Assembly: GCA_014529385.2 (NCBI GenBank)
Contig: CM043969.1
Location: 76,120,676-76,184,675 of the forward strand
DNA length: 64,000 bases
Reading direction: 5' to 3'
Origin: Adiantum capillus-veneris
Taxonomy: Eukaryota > Streptophyta > Polypodiopsida > Polypodiales > Pteridaceae
Numbering within the stretch: position 1 is the stretch's first letter; each line of letters opens with the position of its first letter. Positions 32,601 to 44,600 of the stretch are shown in pieces. The notes under the pieces are model-generated. The model saw only the letters and a list, made by a program, of their open reading frames with translations, did not search any database and was not told where the DNA came from. Position numbers and translations under genes: made by a program.

Positions 32601-35600
32601 TCAGTTCAATCAAGTCAGTCTAGAATAGGAAGTGTTCTGACACTTTTGTGAGTCTGTTTGCAGACCGTGCATGTCCAGACACTTAGAATAGATGCATATC
32701 CTCTGGTTGCACACAACATGATCATCAGATTTTCATAAGAACCCATCAGGAGCATTTTTACAGTGCATAGACCTATTTTTCCTATTTTTGACATTTTTCA
32801 CTTATTATTTTTAAGTGACTTTTGTTGGAAAGTAGGTAGGGCAATTTTGCTAAGATAATATATAAGCAACCTAAGGCTAGCACTTTATGGCAGAAGAGAC
32901 ATCATGAGCACCTTGCTCAACACGCAACTTCTCAGCAAGGCCGACCCCGCGACAACTCTAACGTTTTCAGCATTTTAGAAGGCCTAGCGTTTTTGCATCA
33001 GATCAGCTAGCATTTTTGCACTTGCAGATTCACGGCGACAGTAGACAGTAGAATCTAGATCAGCCCTAGCGTTAGCAGATTCCCCCACAACAGCGTATCA
33101 ACCCTAGCGTTAGCAGATCTCCACCGCAGAACCCCAAATCAGCGTAGCGTTTTTGGATCAGCCAGAGACCTAGCGTTTTTGTAGATCTTCGCGACAAAAG
33201 CAGCAGTAGCACCAACGTTTTCAGTTTTCAGCAGTCAGACTCCACAGTAGAAACCCCAAACCTCGCAGATCTCACCTTCCCACAGCAGATCCTCGCCGCA
33301 CGATCAAATTCCGCACAGTTTGCAGTTTCAGCCCGGAATACACAGATTTCAGCATCTGCGTTCTCAGCGTGTCGTCGTCGCATCATCGTCATCGACATAG
33401 AGTCAGAATTCAGCAGATAAAGATTTGCAGATTTCAGCCATTAGCATTTTCAGTTTCAGCCCGTCTCGTCGTCGTCCACATCGTCGGCAAGTCCAAGCAT
33501 TGTAGAGATTTGTGCAATCATAAGTAGACTGCTCTTGCCATAGAGAGTGGGGCCTTCGGAGGAGGGTTTGACAACATCTCTGGTGTCATATTCTCTTCTC
33601 TCTCTATCTCTCAGCACCTTCACGCACAATGTCTATTCACTTGTTTTTGATCACTTGCACTCTCTCATTAAAGCACGGAAGGCTCTCCCTTCCCTAAGAA
33701 CAAGGAACCTTGAGCACAGTTCGGAGCACTCATCTTGAGCGAAGTTCAACATTCATTCCACTGCACCTAACATTGGTATCAGAGCTTTGGCAGTGTTCTG
33801 TATCACTCATGGAAAGAACCACAAGAACCACATTAATTTTTTTTGCTTGTTGTGGTCGCACGTAACCCAAGTCCACTTGGCATGTCGATTCCTTATCGTG
33901 TTTTTGAAGAGTGATAGGAAATCCAAGAAAGAAGGGCTTGTCCAGCCTCCCCTTGTGCCTCTTTTCACTCATTGAGAGCGGACCGTGCACTTAGCGGCCG
34001 ACCAATCGACGTGAGGTGGGAAAAAGCAACCTTGGTGTGAGCGCAAGGCTGCCAAGGGGTGTGCCCGCGGAAAAGAGCAGAACTCGGGTGAAGAGAAGAT
34101 CCTTCTCTAACACAGATAAGAGAAAGAAGAACCGCAAGAACCTTAAGAACCCCAAGAATCTCAAGACCCTCATGACCCTCAAGAACCCCAAGAACCAAGA
34201 CCCCCAAGAACCTAAGTTCCTTGTGAACTTAAGAATCCAAGACCACAAGAACCCACAAGAACCCACGACTTCAGTGGATGGTCATCACTCGAAGCAGAAT
34301 GGATACTTGGCTTGGAGGTGATGAGCATGAGTGAGGTAAGAAAACTTTTCCCCACTAGGAGGTTTTTCTGACCCTCCCCCTTCCCCATCTACGCCAAGGA
34401 TTGCACCAACTCCTATGAAGGAGTTGCCGCAGTTGTTTCTAGACAGGAAGTTAGAACACAAAGAAAGAAGGGCAGCCATAGATCGTGACTACGAAGAAAC
34501 AGTGGCAGCCATAGAGCGTAAGCCGCTTGGAAGCCAAAGTAAGAAAAGCAAAAAGAGAAGCAGAAAGAAAGGCCGACTTGGAGTGTGAGCGTGAGCAAGC
34601 GCGCTTGGTGGCTGAACAGAGCGCCCAACACATGAAAGAGATGTTGCGACCCTTTTCTCAAGTGCAGGCACAAATGCAAGAGATTCCGGGAAAAGGAGAC
34701 TCTCTCAGTCTCTTCTTCTCCAAAGCATGACACACAAGATTTGCATGATGATAAGCATGATGATTTGAATGATAAGGATAAGCATGAAGAATTGTATGAC
34801 AATGACAAGCATGATGATTTGCATGATCAAGATGTGATTTCTCACAAGCATGATGATTTGCATGAAGATGATGTGATTATTCACCAGGATGATGGTTTAG
34901 TGGATGCTTTTTCTAGCAAAGCTAACCTCGTTGCAGATTCGATCAATCACGAAGAACCGATCTTGGCTTTGGAGTCAAGGTTCAAAGAATCCCCCACAGG
35001 AAGATTCGATTAATCATGAAGAACCGATCTTGGCTCTCGAGTCGAGGTCCAAAGAACCCTTACAGGAACTACTATGTGTTCGCATGATTAGTCAGTACGC
35101 ATTGTTCAAGTGTTTCATTCGTAATCGTTTCCTGTATTTGAGTCAGTGTCTTTATGTGATTCCTTTTCCTAGGCATGACATATTCTAGTTGAGCACGTCT
35201 GTCACGGGGACGTGGCAAGTGTTAACTATGTCACGAGGACGTGGCAACTGCTAACTTTAGTTGTTGGTTTCTTTCCAAGGGGTTTTGTTTTATTTCTGAG
35301 ACCCTCTTCTTGAAGTAGCAAACGGTTCGACATTGCATGGCCAATGTGAACGGTAGTTTCACCCGCAGATGGGTAGTGGTCGGCACTGGAATTCGTATGG
35401 TAAGAGGATGTCTAGGCTCAGAGCAAGATCATATAGGTCCCCCCGTCGCACTTAGCAAGTTGGTGGATACTAGGAAGTGAACTACCAACTGAAAGTATTC
35501 GATAGTTGGGCCATTTTGCATTTTTGAATGCGGTCCCAATGAGGATAGATGGTCAGAAGACCAGTGGGAGCCCAACGGAAGCATCTCCTAAAATTTAGGG

Positions 35601-38600
35601 AACAGCTATTTTGGGCCGAGAAATGTGTTCGCGTCATTACCTCCGGTATGACTAGGGGAACATTTTACAACTCTGCCGCGAAGTCAACTGGGCAACCGGT
35701 CAGGATATTTTTAAGCGACGAACCCGAAACGGGAAAATGCTTGTAAATGCGCCAAGTGGCACAATTCTGTGCACTTGCTTCACAAGGAAAAATGGGCGCT
35801 GAATTTTAAGCTGGGAGAGGCCTTCTTTTGCACTCTGTCACACAGGTTAAGAGCTAAGGAGTGCTTCCTTTCCCTCTTATGTACAGTGCTGTGCCAGGAG
35901 TGATGCCCTGCACGCTACGCACTGCTCTCTCTCCCCCCTACGAGCAGTATGTTATGCCCCACTAGTGGGCTTTTCATTTGACCAATGTACAGTTATGTGG
36001 GTTCATGCGCGATTGCCGAGGCAAGAGCCTCTTGCACAGGTGCTGGATTAGCTAGCAGCTAATCCCCCGCAAGGTACAGGTGAATTCGGAGAGGTTTCAC
36101 GCCAGAAATCTCGTCCGATTCAAAGGGCAAGTAGCCCTACAGGTGCGGGAGCTCGAGGTCTTGCTACAGATGCGACCGGCACGCGAAACGGAGCCCAAAA
36201 CAGGGAATTACAGCCTGCTGTGTATTTTTGCAGGTTTAGGGTTTCGGCCCTAAACGGACCCTAATATCCCCAGGAGGTTCGGGGACGCGAGGGGACTTCT
36301 GTATAGGTGAACTGGCGCATTTTCGGGGCAGAAAACAGAGAATTCAGCGTGCTGCAGATTCTCACCAGGTTTTGCAAAGTGTCCGTATGCGTCGGGAAAG
36401 TCACCTATTGCATGGGGATACTGACTGTGAAGTGTCCTAGTACAGTTATGTTGCCGAAATCGGGCTAGAACAGGTGTTTCTTAGCCTACATTGTGCGGGG
36501 CAGCTATTAGGAGATCACAGGTTTTATTCCCTCTGTTAAAGAATAAAGAAATACCGAAAGGGGCGCCAATTTTGGATTCTACAGGTTGTCAGTGTCTGCT
36601 CGGAGCTTTCTATCTTCCGAGCCGTGTGTGTATTTAGGTGTTAATCCTCGTTACAGGTTACCTTTGCAAAGTGCTCTGTGTGTGAGTTTAAAGTAAAGAA
36701 TTTCGGGTGAAAGCCAACGTCTACTGCCCCACGGGCCGGTTTTATGGTTTCGTTGCCGGGACTTCAATCACTTTTTCCTTAAAGAGTGAGCCTGGATTGT
36801 TTTGGGTAAAGACAAAGTGCAGGAACGCGGGGATTACACTATGGCGACAAGGGGAAGGGAATTATGGAAGAGGGTTCCTCTTCAAAGGACAGGTAAGATA
36901 TTCCTATGGTTTTTGAGATTGGTGAGAGCTCACGGCCACGTCAGTCTGTACCTCCTGTCAACGTGAATGTCCCTCCAGTAATACAGGGCTTTATGACTGG
37001 GCAACTTGAGGATGATGCGTTTACGACTCAGTTAGTTGCCGCGGTGAATGTCTTTTCGCAACTGATGCAGAATCCGAGGTTTATGGAGTTCTTACAAGCG
37101 CCACCAGTGCAACAGCAAAAAAGACAACCTACGTTGCGTACGAAGCTTGTTGATGCTCAAGCCCAGGTACTTCATGTGGCGCAGGAGGAAAGGGAACACT
37201 CGCATGTTGCAGAGTCGGGTGCTCCAAAGCAGGTTCCTCCCGTGCTTGAACAGGTGGCTAGAATGCCTATTCCACAGGTTATGCCAATTCAGCCCGCCAC
37301 CTTTCAGAGCCAGCATGCTGTCTTGAATGGACAGGGAGCTGGATACCAGGCAATGCACTCAGTTTTTCCACCACCCACGATACATCCTGGGTATTTCGGG
37401 GGTGGATCAATGTTCCAAAGTATGGCAGGTTATGCGCGTGGAAGTCAGCCGTACATGCCAGGATCAATGTTCCAAAGTATGGCAGGTTATGCGCCTGGAA
37501 GTCAGCCGTACATGCCAGGGACAATGTTCGGGGGTATGCAAGGCATCATGCCAAACCCCATGTATGGTAGTATCAGCATGCAACAAGGTTTCCACTGCAA
37601 CCAGGGCCAATTTGGGGTGCCATAGGGTCATTTTGGCATGGCTGGTTTTTCTGGACAGCAGCCAGATATTGCACCTTTGACAAAAAATGTGAATGGCCAA
37701 GATGTGCCGATCATGCCTACTACAGTGCCCATGTTGCAGACCATTCCGTAGGACAACTTGGGGGCACTAGAGAAGTTGAAGGCCTACAAAGAAGGTGGTG
37801 CAACGGTAAAGTTCAGTACCTTCAGTGGTTTCGAGGATAAGACAAAGGCCCTCACTTTCCTCCAGCAGTTCGATACAGCTTATGCGGGAGGGAATTTTAC
37901 AGAGGCCTCGAAGGTCAGGAAAGCTGCCACTTTCTTAAAGGACAATGCGCTTACATGGTGGACGACATTGTTAATGCAAGGACAGGCACCCGCCACTTGG
38001 GTTTACTTGAAGCAAATGTTTGCATCTGCTTGGCTGTCAAATGAATTTTGAAGCCGACATCATGACAAATTGGCACCAGCTTACTTCAGCTTCGTGCAAG
38101 AGCTTGCTGGAGTACAATAGGAGTTTTTGTAAAGCGTTACTCTCAGTGACCTCCTACAGATTTGTGCCATTGACAGAGCAGATAGAGAAGTACTGTTGTT
38201 GGCTGCCTAAAGGGCTTCGCGATTACTGTACAAAGAACAGAGTGGCTACCCTCACTCAGCTTATGGAAGTTGGGAACACTGGTCTTGCCTTGTTGAAAGG
38301 AGAGGACAGTGGATTCCCGAGCAGTGACAAAGGAGGGCAGCAAAAGAAAAATTCAGCGAAGAAGCCCTTTGTGAAAACAGCTCCTGATGCGTCACAGGGG
38401 TCAGAAAAGGCCACCAAAGACAAGGATTCAGTCGGGACTTCTGGAGCGCAGGCAAAGAAACAGAAAAGGAAGCCTTTTGTGTGCAAGTCGCTCGAGGAAA
38501 AGAAGGTCCTAATGGCTGAGAACAAATGCTTTATATGCGAGCAGCCTGGTCACTTTTCTATCAATTGTCTACAGAGGAAAAGACCAGCTGACTCAGAGGA

Positions 38601-41600
38601 TAAAGAAGACCAGGAAGGCAAGAAGCCTAAACCCACGGCAGGTTTAGTGCCAGACATGGTGGGTGACAGGCCCAGCACAGATGCCATTGAGTTATGCAGG
38701 GCATGGGGTAAAGTTAGGGATCAGACGGCACTCATCTTCTTTGATCCAGGTGCCAAAGCCAACTTTATCTCACCAGAGTTAGCTATGAAGCTGGGCATCA
38801 GAGCTGAAGAGATGGGGTACACAGCAGAGGCAGTGTAAGGTGCAGCGGAATGAATGTTGTATTTTCTCAAGATTAGTGATCTTTATTGCTCAAGGTTCCG
38901 TTTAGTTCTTAGGGAAAGAGAGAGCTTTCCGTCTTATGGAGAGTGCTATGATCACGAAGAAAGTGAGTGGATATTGTGCGTGCAAGTGAATGAGACTGAG
39001 AGAAGGAGAGAGAAGAGATACGACACCCGAGAGGTTTTAAAACCCTTCTCCGAAGGCCCCACTTTCGTCGGCGAGAGTGGTCTACTTCGATTGCGTAAAG
39101 GTGTACAATGCGAATACAATGGACTAATGCAATGGGACTATGCCGATGACAACGATGGTTTTGACGACGACTTAGGCTGAAATCTGTTTTCTTCTATTGG
39201 CTGAATATCGTGGACTGTTTCGGGGCTGAGATGGACTGTTTTACTGCTGTCTTGAGGGCTGAAAATGGTGGAGTTGTCGGGGTTTCTGTGGAGATGAAAA
39301 ACGCTGAATTCACTGCACTTTTGGCTGCGTTTTTAGAGAGTAATCCTTGGCTGAAAAACGCTGGAACTGCAGGTGGTTTTCATGCTGAAAATGGCATCAA
39401 CTCTAGCGTTAGTAAATCCTTGCAAGCTGTGGATACTCTGCTGATTTTTGCTGATGTAAAACGCTGAACTTGCTGATGATTGCTAGCGTTAGTGAAGGGC
39501 TGAAAACGCTTATTGTGATCAGGTAAAAACGCTAGGTTCAAGTGCTTTCTGGCGATGGTTGTTGGATAAGGAAACGCCAGGGAACTGGGGGGGGGGGGGG
39601 GGGGCGATGGCTTGCTGTGAAGAAAACGCCAAGGTCTGCAAGAGGCTAGGCGATGGTATCTGCTGGGGTGCTGAGGGGGGTACTTCTGAGAAGTTGCGTG
39701 TTGAGCGGGAAGCTCCTGCTGCCTCTTCTGCCAGAAAGTGCTAAGTTGGGTTTGCTCTGATACCAATGTAAGGTGCAGCGGAATGAATGTTGTATTTTCT
39801 CAAGATTAGTGATCTATATTTGCTCAAGGTTCCTTTTAGTTCTTAGGGAAGGAGAGAGCCTTCCGTCTTATGGAGAGTGCTATGATCACGAACAAAGTGA
39901 GTGGATATTGTGCGTGCAAGTGAATGAGACTGAGAGAAGGAGAGAGAAGAGATATGACACCCTAGAGTTTGTAAAACCCTCCTCCGAAGGCCCCACTCTC
40001 GTCGGCGAGAGTGGTCTACTTTGATTGCACAAAGGTGTACAATGCGTATGCAATGGACTGATGCAAACGGGGACTATGTCGATGAAGACGATGAAGACTT
40101 TAGGGCTGAAATTGATGCTTCTTTATCTGCTGTCCACAAAGGGGCAAGGGCTGAGAATCCGTGCTACTTTTGGGGGCTGAAATGACTGGTTTTTATTGCT
40201 GATTTGTGGCTGAAAATGACTCCTCTTGTCAGCGCTGACGTGATGATGAAAAACGCTGGTGTATCTGCTCTTTAGGCTGCATTTTTAGGTTGATAACCTT
40301 GGCTGAAAAACGCTGGAACAGCAGGTTCTCTAATGCTGAAAACGCTGGTCTGGAAGGGGTCCTAATGTTGAACAAAAAACGCTGAATGGTCTGGCTTGCT
40401 GGCGTTAGTGAATGGGCTGAACTGGCTGCCTTGGTGCTAGTGGAAAAACGCCAAGAACTGGAGGGTGCTGGCGATAGCTGATTGAAACACCAGGATCTGC
40501 AAGAGAGGGTGATTCCAAAACGCTGATGGCTGCGGGTGAAGGGGCTCCATATTTGCTCCAATCTGCTACTCCTCCATGCATCTCTGCTACTGCTGTAAAA
40601 CGCTGGGCTGAGATGCTCTCCTAGGCAAAAACGCCAGCAACTGCACAAGGCCGGAAAAGCTAGCTGACGACTCTGCAAAAACGCTAAGGCTGATGTGCTG
40701 AGCTTGGGCGATTCTGCTACACATGCAAAAACGTTTATCCCTTTTGCTGGTTTGAGAAAACGCTAGGGCTGTGTGGTTGTAATCGCCAAGCCTGAGGGGT
40801 TCTTGATGGTTCTTGATGAGAAGGTGCCTGTTGAGCGGTAGAGCTTCTGCTGCCTCTTCCGCCATTTAGTGCTAGCTTTGGTTTGCTTATATATTTTCTT
40901 ACCCAAATTGCCCTACCTACTTTTGTTGGAAAGTCACTTAAATTAATAAGTGAAAAATGTCAAAAATAGGAAAAATAGGCTAAAATCACTGGAAAATACC
41001 CCTGACTGATTCTGATAGGAATGCTTATGATCATGCTGTGTGCAACCAGAGGATATGCATCTATACTAAGTGATTGGGCATGCACGGTCTACGAAGACTC
41101 ACAAAAGTGCTAGATCACTTCTAAATCTAGACTGACTGGATTGACTGAACCCTGATCATGCTGTAGCTTGTCCACGGACACATGGGGTTGGATGTGTCAC
41201 GTGACATCCCCTCCTTTTCAAAGTGAGTTACTGGTACCGAACTGTATGGCGTCGAGGGAGATCGCCAATAGCATCCGGAATCCTGGAAGGGACTCTTCGC
41301 CGGCCCACTCTGATGTGTGGGTCGTGCGGTACTTGAACTTCATAAAGGTCTGCAACGCTTGCTTCTTTGAGCCGCGCCGAAAGCGACACAAAGTCTTCTG
41401 TGGCTCCTTCGATGCTTCAACTTCATCTAGAGTCGTGCTTCTTCCTTCTTCAAGAATCTCATGGCTGAAAATTCCTGAAACCATTTCCAACACAAAACCA
41501 TGAACATACCCATTCCATGTAAAGTGAGTGGAAAAAATCTTGTCGTCGCTAAAGACTGTGTATGCAATGTAGATGAACATAGAGACGGGGAGTGACAACC

Positions 41601-44600
41601 TGTTCATCAAACACATGCAAACAATGAGATCGAATCTTTTCTGTTTGATCGAAATCAATCAACTGTGGCAAATCACAATGGAAATGCCCATGCTTGTTGC
41701 TCATCTATCATGTGCTCTTTTGGAAACTGTGTCATGCCAAGGAAGAGACAGGAAATGTGACTTCCTTACATACAAGCTTTTCAGCTTTTCATGAACAATC
41801 CGTATACATTCGTGCTCATCCATGATAGAAACATGCTCAACATACAATATGTCATGCCTAGTAAAAGGGATCACATAACGATGCTGACCAAAATACAGGA
41901 AACGATTACGAATGAAACACTCGAACAATGCGTGCGTATCAATCATGCGAACACACAATACTTTCTGTGATGGTTCTTTGGACCAAGGCTCGAGAGCCAA
42001 GATCGGTTCTTCTTAAATGATCGAATCGTCTTGTGGGGGTTCGTTGGACCTCGACTCGAAAGCCAAGATCTGATCTTCGTGATTGCTCGAATCTACAACG
42101 AGGTTAGCTTCACTAGGAAAAGCATTCACTAACACATCATCCTTGTGAACAATCACATCATCTTCATGCAATTCATCATGCTTGTCTTTTTCATCCAAAT
42201 CATTATCATTCAAATCATCATGCTTCTCATAATCATGCAAATCCTGTGTGTCATGCTGTGGAGAAAAAGAGACTAAGAAAATTTCCTTATCCCGAATCCT
42301 TTCAACCTTGTCCTGCATATTAGCAATGAGAGATGGAGAAGGAGCAATGTCCACTCCATGAAAGATAGTAAGAGAATCACTGTCGGCATTGAGAGTTATA
42401 GTGTTAACCGAAAATTTTATGAGAGCATCATTATCACGAAACCATCGAATGCCCAAAATCATATCACATCCTGAGAGAGAGGAGAAACCACAAATCTTCT
42501 AGTGAAGGCAGTCTGTTGAATTGCAAACAACACATCAAGGCACTCCTCCGTGATGAGAGCGTCCATACAAGGACGAAAGCCAGAGACCTCGATAGGAGAT
42601 CTCGGACTAACTTTGAGGTGGGCTCTCTCAACAAGAGAGGAACTGATCACATCATGCATACTACCTGGGTCAAACAATATGACAAAACGGTGTCCCAACG
42701 TACGACCATAACATTTAATGAGAGAATCATCAATGGAAGGGTCCTGAGAAACTTTGGGCACACCCGTGTTATCATTCATTGCATTGACAGATTTAGTGGG
42801 TGTTGTGGGTTCTTTAGATTCATTCGATTCAAGCTTAGGACATGTTCTTTTTATGTGACCCTTAATGTGACAATGAAAACAACGACCTTCCTTAGAATAC
42901 GTGCTTTGTTCTTCCGACGTGATGTATCCTCCTACAATTCCATGTGCTACCTTTTCATATGGAGTAAGATTAGGTTTAGCAGTTGTGTTAGCCTTACCCT
43001 TAGATTCGTTCGAAGAATTCTTTGATGAGATACTGTTGGAAGATTGCTTAGAAGAGTTATCATTCTTACCATTCTTATCGTTCTTACCGTTCTGATGGTT
43101 CTGAGAAGTTTGCGAGGTACTTGTGGAAGTCTTGTTCTCCTTAGGCTTTCCCTTGTTGTGCTTCATCTCCTGTGCGAGAGCAATCGCTACCGTCTTGTTG
43201 AGATCGATTGGATCGAATACCTCGACTTCCTACTTGATATACTCGTCCAATCTAAAGAGAAAAGCCTCTTTGTGCTCATCATCCGACATGCGTAATTGGG
43301 TACCTAGCTGCAAAACACGATTAGAAAAAGACATAACCTGCATACCATTTTTCTTGAGAGCGCGCCTTAATCGTCCTTCAATCGTACAAGGTACTGAGGT
43401 GGCATAAACCGTGCCTTGAGCTTGTCTTGGAAATCAGCCCAACTAAAAGAGAGGGACTGATCACATCATGCATACTACCTGGGTCAAACAATATGACAAA
43501 ACGGTGCCCCGACGTATGACCATAACATTTAATGAGAGAATCATCAATGGGAGGGTCCTGAGAAACTTTGGGCACAATCGTGTTATCATTCATTGCATTG
43601 ATAGATGTAGTGGATGCTGTGGGTTCTTTAGATTCATTCGATTCAAGCTTAGGACATGTTCTTTTTATGTGACCCTTAATGTGACAATGAAAACAACGAC
43701 CTTCCTTAGAATACGTGCTTTGTTCTTCCGACGTGATGTATCCTCCTACAATTCCATGTGCTACCTTTTCATATGGAGTAAGATTAGGTTTAGCAGTTGT
43801 GTTAGCCTTACCCTTAGATTCGTTCGAAGAATTCTTTGATGAGATACTGTTGGAAGATTGCTTAGAAGAGTTATCATTCTTACCATTCTTATCGTTCTTA
43901 CCGTTCTGATGGTTCTGAGAAGTTTGCGAGGTGCTTGTGGAAGTCTTGTTCTCCTTAGGCTTTCCCTTGTTGTGCTTCATCTCCTGTGCGAGAGCAATCG
44001 CTACCGTCTTGTTGAGATCGATTGGATCGAATACCTCGACTTCGTACTTGATATACTCGTCCAATCTAAAGAGAAAAGCCTCTTTGTGCTCATCATCCGA
44101 CATGCGTAATTGGGTACCTAGCTGCAAAACACGATTAGAAAAAGACATAACCTGCATACCATTTTGCTTGAGAGCGCGCCTCAATCGTCCTTCAATCGTA
44201 CAAGGTACTGAGGTGGCATAAACCGCGCCTTGAGCTTGTCTTGGAAATCAGCCCAACTAAAAGAGAGGGACTGATCACATCAGCCCAACGACCTTCCTTA
44301 GAATACGTGCTTTGTTCTTCCGACGTGATGTATCCTCCTACAATTCCATGTGCTACCTTTTCATATGGAGTAAGATTAGGTTTAGCAGTTGTGTTAGCCT
44401 TACCCTTAGATTCGTTCGAAGAATTCTTTGATGAGATACTGTTGGAAGATTGGTTCGAAGAGTTATCATTTTTACCATTCTTACCGTTTTTACCATTCTG
44501 AGCGTTCTGAGAAGTTTGCGAGGTACTTGTGGAAGTCTTGTTCTCCTTAGGCTTTCCCTTGTTGTGCTTCATCTCCTGTGCGAGAGCAATCGCTACCGCC

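Noticed and set aside
36745-36761. Initiator tRNA-Met primer site for family B
   Set aside because: After TGGT the sequence does not follow ATCAGAGC, whereas the tRNA-Asp complement matches better.
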